Shown piece by piece: positions 19,057 through 28,312 of a DNA stretch of 34,024 nt. This DNA is from Chara braunii (Eukaryota; Streptophyta; Charophyceae; Charales; Characeae). A model generated the notes under the pieces. The model saw only the letters and a program-made list of their open reading frames with translations, was not told the origin of the DNA and did not search any database. A program made the translations under genes and the position numbers. The stretch's first letter is position 1. Each line of letters starts with the position of its first letter. Where the stretch lies: NCBI GenBank assembly GCA_003427395.1, contig BFEA01000009.1, positions 6,580,939 through 6,614,962 of the forward strand, given 5' to 3'.

Positions 19057-19207
19057 TTAAACCACCAGTACTCGGGCGACGCCTTAGCGTTAACGCTACG
19101 TGATTTCCGCGGCCGGCGGGCTGTCGATAAATCGAATCGACAGCCCGCGCTGCTTCGAGATTTGGGCGGCCGGCGCGGCGTGCAGTGCCCAAGTACTGGT
19201 GGTTTAA
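19057..19207. mobile_element. MITE with TTAA flanks, copy 2
   Basis: The ends share ACCACCAGTACT with copy 1 and are bounded by TTAA (19057-19060, 19204-19207); the element is 143 bp. TIR identity runs about 17 bp. The interior is different and strongly palindromic: TAGCGTTAACGCTA, and arms GCGGGCTGTCGAT/ATCGACAGCCCGC (19117-19149) that can form a 13-bp stem. No coding potential. Shared ends with unrelated interiors are typical of a MITE family moved by one transposase. Confidence 0.72.
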
Positions 19208-19354
19208 CTTCCATCTCTGCTCCATGAGGGGTCCTTGCTAATCTGTAGGGGCCCTTCGGAAATGAGAATGGACGAATAGATTGGAGCATTTGTAAAAAAA
19301 AAGGAAACAAAAAACAAAGAATGAAGGGGTAACTTCAGTAGAGTCACAAAATTG
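19208..19354. other. Fragment with partial 3' module
   Basis: CGAATAGATTGGAGCATTTG plus a short A run at about 19273-19301 matches the end of the GGG/CCC-subtype LINE/SINE module. The upstream half of the module is missing. Confidence 0.45.
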
Positions 19355-19469
19355 CACTATGGGACAAGATACAGTTTGCAATTGCACTTGGGGCACCCTA
19401 CCTGGCCAGAAAGCTGGGTTGTATACATTGCCCGAACTGCAATTCCAAACTGTATCTTGGCCCGTAGTG
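19355..19469. mobile_element. CACTA-like MITE
   Basis: The element starts CACTATGGGACAAGATACAG and ends as the near reverse complement, finishing TAGTG. The imperfect 29-bp TIR has a few mismatches, total length is 115 bp and there is no ORF. CACTA termini are the signature of the En/Spm (CACTA) superfamily. Flanks are AAATTG on the left and AAATTA on the right; a 5-bp AAATT duplication is possible if one extra G is allowed, which is not the usual 3-bp duplication. Confidence 0.5.
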
Positions 19470-19960
19470 AAATTATAACTCATTTATGCGACTCCGGTGT
19501 AGTTTCCCTAGAATGAATCTTCTCCTAAAACATGGAACCATACACCGCCTTATGCTATGTCTTTGGTGAATGTGGTGAGTAGTGAAGCCAGGCCCCTTGG
19601 GCCACTCTATGCATTCATAAGAAAACAAAAAGCAAAAAACGAGAGAGCTACATGCGTCTTCATCCGAGCCCATAACTGCCGACATGCAGATCTGAATGCC
19701 AATCTTCAGCATATATTGGTGGTCGGCTAGCCTTGTTAAATAAGAACTTGTGACTTCTGCAAAGCGTTGTAGGGTTGGTGGCTATTGGGCAATTACACCC
19801 TTCTCGCAATTTTTTTCCATCACTCTGTGGGGTATGCAGGAGGAAGGGGGCAGGCCGGTTTCCACACCCCGTCTATAAAAACAGAAAATGGAATGAGTCC
19901 TGTTTTCATGATCCGCCATTTGGAAATTTATGGAGGATGGGCCTGCGGAATTCAAAATTC
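19470..19960. other. Unassigned region
   Basis: No gene is seen. A palindrome TGCGGAATT/AATTCCGCA lies at about 19944-19964, next to the tandem repeat that follows. Confidence 0.35.
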
Positions 19961-19961
19961 C

Positions 19962-20187
19962 GCAGCCCTTGCGGAAAAAAAAAAGGAGAAAACTACGGTG
20001 CAGTCAGGGTTACAGTTTGCAATTGCATTTCAAATTGCGTTTTAGCAGTTTAGACACGGCCCAAGTTCCAATTGCAGCCCTTGCGGAAAAAAAAAGAAAA
20101 AAAAGAGAGAAAACTACGGCGCAGTCAGGGTTACAGTTTGCAGTTGCATTTTGAACTGAGTTTTAGCAGTTTAGACACGGCCCAAGT
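19962..20187 (+). repeat. Tandem repeat, two units of about 112 bp
   Basis: Each unit begins GCAGCCCTTGCGGAAAAAA, continues through AAAACTACGG.GCAGTCAGGG, TTACAGTTTGCA.TTGCATTT and ends TTTTAGCAGTTTAGACACGG. Units start at 19962 and 20074. Similarity is high apart from the A-run length. Non-coding. Confidence 0.7.
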
Positions 20188-20337
20188 TTCAGTTGCAGTT
20201 GAAACTCGGGCTGGGCTTTTGTAGCAGTTCTGTCAGGCACGTGGCGGTTTTTTTTTTTTGGGTCGCGCGCTGCACTGCGCCGCGCCGCGGCTGGGAGAGA
20301 GAGAAAAAAAAAAAAAAAAAAAAAAGAAGCCCCATGG

Positions 20338-20495
20338 TTGGGCCACGGCCGAGATGTCTCGGCCACACCCCAGACTGGCCATGGCCGAGATGTCTCGGCC
20401 ACACCCCAGATTGGCCATGGCCGAGATGTCTCGGCCACACCCCAGATTGGCCATGGCCGAGATGTCTCGGCCACACCCCAGACTGGCCACGGCCC
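20338..20495. repeat. 36-bp hairpin minisatellite
   Basis: Four units, with anchor GAGATGTCTCGG at 20351, 20387, 20423 and 20459, are nearly identical. Each unit contains GGCCGAGA-TG-TCTCGGCC, a perfect 8-bp inverted repeat, and three contain the palindrome GGCCATGGCC. Since 36 is a multiple of three, every frame reads as a 12-residue peptide repeat on both strands; this is a by-product, not evidence of a protein. Confidence 0.9.
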
Positions 20496-21105
20496 AGACG
20501 TGGCGTGGCGGGGCCGCCCTACAGGGCCGGCCCCTACAGGACCTAGACAATTCGAACCTGGGTCGGGGCGTGGCGGGGCTGCCCTACAGGGCCTACGCAA
20601 TTCAAACCTGGGTCTGTATTTCAACAGTGCAGGGATGGGGGCCAAAGAAGGAAAAAAAGAAAGAAAAAGAGAAAAAAAAAGAAAGGAAACCAGGAACTGT
20701 ACTTTGAGGAATGTAGCTGGCCAGTATGTGAGGACAGTGAGACATGTCATTTTCTTTGCTTCGTGAGGTCCTTGTAGCGCCCTGCGAGACATGTCTTTTT
20801 CTTTGTTTTCTTTTTGTCGTGAGGTCCTTGCAGCGCCCTGCCAGCCAGGCAGTGCGGATTCCACACGAGGCAGCTAACTGCCGCGCTTCATTCAGTTCCA
20901 GACAAGTACTGTAGCATCCTGTATCGGACCGCAATCACAGCATAAGGGATGCTTTTTCTTTTTTTTTTATCTGCTGCTCGTGGATAGCCAGGGCCCTGAC
21001 TGAACTGCTACCGAAAGGAAGGTCGAGTTTCAAGTTTTCAAGTTTCAACTGCAATTGAAACTCGGCCCCTGACAAAAACTGCAAAACTGTGAAAGAAAGA
21101 AGAAT
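20496..21105. other. GC-rich then unassigned DNA before LINE-C
   Basis: A diverged duplicate of about 65 bp (CGTGGCGGGGC.GCCCTACAGGGCC..CAATTC.AACCTGGGTC) lies at 20505-20620. A second duplicate (GAGACATGTC..CGTGAGGTCCTTG.AGCGCCCTGC) lies at about 20738-20842. No gene is seen. Confidence 0.45.
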
Positions 21106-22213
21106 GCAAGGCAGCGTGAGTGAGGTAACTCAGACGGAGACGCTAGCGCTTTGTGATCCGCGGTCGGCAGTGCCCGTCAGCCAGGAATCACACAAGCCCT
21201 AGGAGATGGCAGCTACCAGGGTTGACCATCGCTGGGGACCTTGAGCATCGGCTCCCCGGCCGTTTCAGAGCCGGAGTGGGGAGACCTGCACTGACGCCAG
21301 CGTTCAAGAGTGTATGCGACGAGGGAGCACGAGGAGAGTGCCGACGGCGATGTAGACGGAGACTTCGACGAAACGAGGTGATGGCGGCTATGCGCTGGGG
21401 ATTTTGAGCATCGGCTTCCAGGTGTCCTCGGAGTTACGCCATGGATAAAGACGTCGAGAAGACGATGTGGAGAAGGACCTCTGCGATCACGAAAGGCAGC
21501 GAGAGTGAGGTAACTCAGGGCGAAGAGAACATGACGAAACTGCAGACTAAGCCATTGACAAAGACATTGAGGAGATAAAGTGGAGAAGGACTTCTGCGAT
21601 CACGCCAGGCAGCAGGTGTGAGGTAACTCCCGGCTAAGTCGTTGGCGGCGAATTCGAGGAGACGAACTGGAAGTGAACTGGGAAGGAGGAGCACAGCCAA
21701 GAGGACAGCAAAACGGAGCTGTAACGAAAGGAACGTGGAAAAAACGGCGGTGGAGAGTGGAAGGGTGACGATTGGCGCTAGGTCGGTGTAAATACAAAGG
21801 AATCAACAAAGTAATCTCCGAATGGAAGGGTGACGATTGGCGCTAGGGCGGTGTGAATACAAAGCGATCAATAAAGTGATCTCCGAAGCTCTGGGAGAAG
21901 GGGGAGAAACGGGACGGCGATCCCGACAGGCGAACAACGATGGGAGCAGAAGACGGGAGAAAGTGCAAGTGACGAGGGTGAACTTTCTCTCTCCTGCCCC
22001 CCTCTCATCCCGACCCCCTTTTCCCCACCACCCGACTGAACCAAACCTTCCCTTCAACCACGTGTCCCGTAACCCTGTCACCCGACCACTAATGGGAATC
22101 TCTTCTGAATGACCTTGGTTTGTCTGACTCGCATACCTTACTATCACGGTCTTACCCCTCTCACCTGTCCCGCCTCCCTCACAATCGCCCGCTAAACACT
22201 AATTACCCGTTGA
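21106..22213 (+). promoter_or_regulatory. LINE-C 5' UTR with tandem monomers
   Basis: Two kinds of tandem repeat precede ORF1. Units with TGGAGAAGGAC.TCTGCGATCACG followed by GGCAGC..GTGAGGTAACTC recur about 113 bp apart (anchor 21481 and 21594), with a diverged earlier copy near 21116. A 65-bp unit starting TGGAAGGGTGACGATTGGCG is repeated exactly once (21759-21823 and 21824-21888). Tandem 5' monomers act as internal promoters in some L1 elements, such as those of mouse. That role here is inferred from position only; no core promoter was identified. Confidence 0.45.
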
Positions 22214-22386
22214 ACCCTACCATTGTCAGGGGGAAGTGAGGGCTGCAGGGTGCTGACCTGCACAGACCCTGATTGGGAGGGGCAAGAATGGCCCCGCCAA
22301 ACCAACTTCAACCGACCCCCCGCACAAACGAAGGCAACTTCAATCTGTAAAGACCCTGCCGAAGGATACAACAAACAAAACATGCA

Positions 22387-22837
22387 AACCGCAGGGGCAC
22401 ATACAGGAGGCACGAAGGAGACATGGAAAGACATAGTCAAAGGTGCACAGGATCNNNNNNNNNNNNNNNNNNNNNNNNNNNNNNNNNNNNNNNNNNNNNN
22501 NNNNNNNNNNNNNNNNNNNNNNNNNNNNNNNNNNNNNNNNNNNNNNNNNNNNNNNNNNNNNNNNNNNNNNNNNNNNNNNNNNNNNNNNNNNNNNNNNNNN
22601 NNNNNNNNNNNNNNNNNNNNNNNNNNNNNNNNNNNNNNNNNNNNNNNNNNNNNNNNNNNNNNNNNNNNNNNNNNNNNNNNNNNNNNNNNNNNNNNNNNNN
22701 NNNNNNNNNNNNNNNNNNNNNNNNNNNNNNNNNNNNNNNNNNNNNNNNNNNNNNNNNNNNNNNNNNNNNAACCGCAGGGGCACATACAGGAGGCACGAAG
22801 GAGACATGGAAAGACATAGTCAAAGGTGCACAGGATC
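22387..22837. other. Gap of 315 N with identical 68-bp flanks
   Basis: The 68 bases before the gap (22387-22454) are identical to the 68 after it (22770-22837). Merging the two removes 383 bp and joins the upstream open frame (phase 22214) to the ORF1 frame without a break. The simplest reading is an unresolved contig overlap padded with N, although a real tandem duplication is possible. Confidence 0.85.
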
Positions 22838-25131
22838 CGGGTCGCAATGTAAATGACCCTCATAGAGACCAAACGAAGACCCAAGGAGAAGGGCCCTCCG
22901 CTTTGGGGACCAAGTGTAAATCCCCTCCCCAATTATTGAGAGCGCTCTCGGCACCTGCTCAGACGGATGCTCACAAATCATCCTCTCTGAACACCATGGC
23001 TCCATTGAAAAGCCACTTTATACAACAACTTTACGTTGAGCCAGAAAAGAAGTTTCAGGTTAAGGATGGTTTCATCTACCCTCACTCCATCTTCCCGGCC
23101 CTTTCCAAAGCCACGAAGGATGCAGTGTACGCCAACAAAGCAGTCCATTTTCGTTTTCAGCAAACACAAACAGCGGTCCCGATAAACGAAAAAATCAAAT
23201 GGATTACCGACAAGTTGGCCAATTTCAAACCCGAACGCCAACTAGTATATGACCACTTCCTCATCGAAGTGGACAGCTCGGATTGCATACCGGTGGTGGC
23301 TCTGTATTCCATTGATAAGCATCTCATCCTAAGAAATAAGGTGTTACAATTTCGAGGCAAGCCAGTGCAGGTGGTTACCTGGTCACCAGCCAATCCATGA
23401 TCCAGTGATGAACGGAGAGAACACCTAATGAATTTTAACTTCTGGGTTGAATTCAGATATGCTCCTCTCTGTGCACAGGGTGCGATTCTCACAGATCTTG
23501 AAGACATTGCCCATGTCAAGGGGTACATAACTGATTTACCCCAGTTCCTTGGAAAACGAGATGACTCTTTGCTGGTGGCGGTGGACTGGGATGAATCTTA
23601 CCCCTTCCCCCTGAATGAGGAATGGAGATATTCCCATGGGAGCAAGGAGTTCTCTGTACCTGTAAGCCACACCCAAGACCCCTGGTGCTATGCGTGCAAG
23701 CACAGGGGCCATTTGTGCACAGATGCAGACTGCCCCCACAATCGTAAGACAAAAATAAAAGGCCTGGTGACCCCCCACCCCTCTGATGAAGAAAGGTGGT
23801 TCCCAGAAGAGAAGGAACTCCAGGGCTGGACATTCAGGGCATACGCAGATGGTCGTCCAGGAATATGGATCTGGCAGGGGAAGGGTCAACCAGCAGCCTT
23901 CCCGTTTGGGGCGGAACTGTTCGTCAATGATGACCCCAAACAGAAAGGAAAACGGGGCTCCACTCCGGAACCCCCAAAACAGACCGGCGGGCGAGGGCGG
24001 TCCGCTAGATTAACAGGCAGGGATAAACACAAGCCCACCACATCCGCGGATGGCCAGCAAGGTGTTATCGGGGGCAATAGTCAGAGACAGCAAACCCTGC
24101 CACAAGCTCCGCATACATTAGGAGCAAGCACCCGTTCTGTACACATTCGCACTCAGACCCAGCAGGTGCAAAAAATATATAAGCCTAAACAGCCAGGGAA
24201 CCTCCCGGCCCCCCTCCCGCCTGGACATTTGGTACTACCACCACCACTGCCACAACCAGCACAACAAGAGTCAGGCCAGGGTGGGGCAGAACAACTCGGT
24301 CACCCAGCACCCTCCGCACCTGCACAATCGAGTCCATCTATGGACCAGGGCGAACAAGGGGCACACCCCCCTACACGCACTGCAGAACTTCAACAGACCC
24401 ACCCTCAATTGCAAACGGGGGAGGGTCAACTGATCCTGCCTATTGCCCAACACAGCGCTTCAATGCCACAACCGCTGACAAAGCGTCCAGCTCTTCCACC
24501 CACAAACACAAGGGCAAAGGCCACAGTGACAACCACACAGGAACAGAAGACTGAGTCCACAAATGCCAATATGCACAGTCGACCCCCTATAGCACAACCA
24601 GACCTCACACGGCTACCGGAGGACGAAGACAAAGCTGGTTCAGTGGGACCACAGAGGGCAACCGAGGCAAGACTAGATGTACAGACCCGTGACAAGAAGA
24701 CACCACCGCCGGATATGGTACTAATAGGACAAAAGGGGGCGGAGGATGAAGGGAACATGAAAGGAAAAATGGAGGGGCAGGTCCTTGCTGGCAGATCTCC
24801 ATCGACGGATGGAGGAAGGGCGAAGTTGGGTCCTGCTGGGGCGGGCCAGCCAAGTCAGCCGGCACAAACCGGTCTCACAATTGAGACACAAACAGGTTCC
24901 AAAGCGCTCAAACCGCAACAGATGTGGCAAAGAGCCAACACTATTCTAACAAAAATAAAGGATGTAGCATTCTCCCAGCACTGGGAGTTGCCACGGGGAA
25001 AGCTTCCTCCCCACCTCCAACACCCTCCACACCACCCACCCCCCGGGCCACTCCCCACCTCCCCGCAGGCGCTGGTGAAAGAAACGGTGACAGAAATAGA
25101 GGTCCCCCCAAAAGATGGCCCCCCAGGAAGA

Positions 25132-25323
25132 CAGGCAGTTGACTTGCAACCCACTGGCCTGAAGGAACAACTGGGTAAGCACCAGGCAAAGCCTGACCCA
25201 GACCAGCAACATCTGCCGGAGGCGTAGCAGGCAGTTGACTTGCAACCCGCTGGCCCGAAGGAACAACTGGGTGAGCACCAGCCAAAGCCCGACCCAGACC
25301 AGCAACGACAGCCGGTGGCCCTG
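25132..25323 (+). repeat. In-frame 96-bp tandem duplication in ORF1
   Basis: Two 32-codon units start with codons for QAVDLQP at 25132 and 25228, then LKEQLG/PKEQLG and KPDPDQQ. The TAG at 25225 sits at the junction. The period is a multiple of three, so the duplication kept the frame. Confidence 0.8.
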
Positions 25324-28312
25324 CAGCTGCAATTATCTCAATTATCTCAATCTTCCTCTTTAGACGGGTCGACCTCACAGGATGACTTACCTGATCATAA
25401 CCGGCCGCAACACCCAATCCTGCACCTGTCTCAATCCCTGGGAGCAAGACAGACGCAGGAACAGAACCAACCGTTAGCTGAAGGAAACACACGGCTCGGA
25501 CAAGTTGTGTCGGAGCTCACAGGGGAATGCAAATTCCTGCTCATACCCTCCCCAATGACCTCCCCGAGACCAGGTGCACATAGTAAACGGCTGATCAAGT
25601 GGGAGGACGATGGGGAGCACCCAACAGAGAAGCAGGAACAACCCCAACAACAACACCTGCAGGAATACATGCAGCAACCGCAGACTCAGGCACAACCGCA
25701 ACTGAAACCGGTGCAAGTACATTCGCAACAACAATTGCAAAAACAATCGCAACACCAGCACCACGACAGCCATCGCTCGGAGCAGGGACAGGCGTATCTG
25801 ACGACTCACACGCTGCAAATCCAAGATGAGCAGAAAGGGGTGCAACTACACTCACAACAGCAACAACAGGCATATCTGACGATTCACACGCTGCAAATCG
25901 AAGATGTGCAGAAAGGGGTGCAACTACACCCACAACAGCAACCGCAGCACCAGGAGATCCGCCACCCGACGCCAGGCCAGACGGTTCACACGCTGCACAC
26001 CACAGACGAACAGACAGGTCGGTTGGTTCCATACAGGGGGCAGCATCAGCAGCCCCTCCATCAACAACAGGACCTTGACCACCGTCCCCAGACAGAAGAA
26101 CAACAAGCTTCTGCTCTGCTAGGCGGAGGGTCAATGGTCAACAGCCAAGAACAATACCAACAGCTGGACCTCATGCAAAGCGAGCAAGAGCAATACCCAT
26201 CCGAACAACAACTACAACAACAACATGACTTGATCTCGTCGGCGTGCCTTCTCGATAGCCATTGTAGGCCCAGCCAGGAGCACCTCCCCCAGGTCCAAGT
26301 TGCACAAGAGCTCCCGCTGTACGCACAGCAGCAAGCGCGTCTCCAGCAACAGCAGCAACAGCCTCGGGAGGAACTGCTGCTGCATCATGCACAATGGCAA
26401 CAAAGCCAACATCAGGAGATCCTGCAGCAACAACAGTTGCACCTGCAACTCCTGCAACAACAAACGCAGATACAGGTCCAGCAACAGCAACATCAACTAC
26501 ACATCCTACAAAGGACAGAATGTGAGGCCCAACTTCGCCTGCTGCTACAAGCACAGCTAGCGCAATACCAGCACCAGCAGCACCGAGACAGAATGATGCA
26601 GCTACAACAACTTTTGGATCACCTGCACCAGCAATGACATCAACAACTGTGTTGCGACCAACAACAGGTGTTACAACAACAACAGCACCAGCTGCACATC
26701 TTCTGGCAACAAGAGGTGGACAGACAGAAAGCGATCCAACAACATATGCAATTTCAACCTGATCACCCCTCTATTGCCCTCCCAGGTTGGTACGAAGGAC
26801 CGCAAGACATGGACACCTCGGCTCCACCACTCGAGTCTCAACAGATAAGCCAACACTGCTTCCCGCCGGTGGACCAACACTGCCCCCCGCCGGTGGACAT
26901 GGATGTGGAAATCCTCCCGCCACGGGTTCCCCCACCAACAGATGCCTCCCCCCCTCCGCTCACGGCCGATGATGAGGTTCAACAGAAACTGGCATTCCTC
27001 ACGGATTGGACACTAACGAAAATCTTCTCCCTTACAGATGACAAACCGGGGGAGAAGCTTGACAACCGTTATTAGGGGGAGGCCAAAAGGGTGCTGATGT
27101 ACAGCCCCCGGGTTCTTGCCACGGTTCAAGAATATCACAATATCTCAGCCATTGATTGGCAAGATGTGAGGGCGGCCATTGTCCTGGTCGTCAACGACTT
27201 CCTCGATAAAATGCTCAATTACGCTAATACTTACCTCGGCAAGCGACAGACTGACGGCGGAAATTCCCTCGACCGTGCTGACCCCACAGATGAGGCCTTC
27301 TTGCATGAGGGTCTGGCTTGGCCAAAACTCCTGGTTCAGGAACTGTGTACCACACTCCATGCACTTCATGATGGCGACCCCCGACTCGTGGGAGTAAAGC
27401 CAGGAATACAAATCGCGAGTCATCAGCATCCCATCCTTCGGCCTGATCCTCAGAAGCTTCAGATTCAGATCCAGGTCCACGACCAAGCACAAGGGCAGGA
27501 GCAACAATCAGGAGGGATCCCACAGGCCAGCCAAGCGACAGAGGGGCTGCTGCAAAAACAGGCAGCTCAACAACTCGTGCTAACACACAAATTGACTGCA
27601 GTGCAGCAATCCTCCGGACAGAATACTCATGCGAAGGTCTTCGGCCTGGAGGACGATGACGCAACAATCCCCGACTCGGGGGAGGACAAGCCCATGGATG
27701 CCCTCCAAAGGAAGATGCGTGAACTGGTGAGACTACAGGAGGACGACAGTCCCCCAGAGGCCATGCCTCCCAGAGTGGCCCTATTCCCGCTCATAAGGGA
27801 TAATGTAAATGGAGGGGAATGGCTGCTTGGCCTTAAAACCCTAGGGAACAGCACACAACCATCTTCACACTCTAAGGCCAGCTCACCCCAAAACAGCGTC
27901 ACTGTGTAAGGATGGAGAGGCAAATCCTCCGACACAGTTATAATCAAAAGACTCAGGTTTTGGATAAGGGAGAACAATGTAACAGAAGTCATGGGCGTTG
28001 TTCTGCTAGAACAGACATCCTTCCCGCCTGGCACTATCCCTGTCCTCCTGCTGTTGAACCCGTGTGTCCAAACCCTTAAAAAGATAATGGACTTCAAATG
28101 GTTCAATCACCGCCAGCTTATGGAAATGACCACAACACGCTTTCAAACGAATTATGCATGGACCAGGTCTAGGGTGATCCTCTTCATGCAGGCCTTCCTA
28201 GAGGATAACATGTTGGAAGAACACAATCAGTGGGAGGACCCGCGGAGCCTGCTCCCCATCGATAGCAAAGCTTGAGCACCTCATATATCAACGGTTTTAA
28301 CCAAAACTGTTG

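Larger units (their letters stand above)
22382..28275 (+). pseudogene. LINE-C ORF1, long nucleic-acid-binding protein
   Basis: One reading frame is kept, apart from the N gap, over about 5.5 kb. It is crossed by stops at 23398 (TGA), 25225 (TAG), 26635 (TGA), 27073 (TAG) and 27907 (TAA). Domains in order: a folded N-terminal region (22997-23480) with a VVTWSP..FNFWVEF pattern like DUF4283 of plant L1 ORF1; a zinc knuckle at 23686-23733 with spacing C-x2-C-x4-H-x6-C; a Pro/Thr/Gln-rich part; a Gln-rich segment of about 370 codons (25620-26720); a mixed C-terminal region (27000-28275) including HNISAIDWQDVRAAIVLVVN. ORF1 products bind element RNA in the cytoplasmic RNP. The usual L1 ORF1 is 300-600 codons; this is about three times longer. 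Homology to DUF4283 is judged by eye. Confidence 0.65.

Noticed and set aside
20548-20605. AATTCGAACCTGGG strings as minus-strand tRNA B boxes
   Set aside because: No A box at the right distance and no tRNA-like fold; the string occurs because of the local duplication.
20163-20864. Long frames on both strands with a 12-residue peptide repeat
   Set aside because: They come from the 36-bp minisatellite, whose length is a multiple of three, plus A-rich tracts. Both strands are open equally.
22455-22769. Open frames running through the N gap
   Set aside because: N translates as open in every frame, so the lengths carry no information.
25431-26554. Minus-strand frames of 79-179 codons opposite the Gln-rich part of LINE-C ORF1
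   Set aside because: Shadows of CAG/CAA-rich coding DNA; the plus frame carries the domains and continues from the zinc knuckle.
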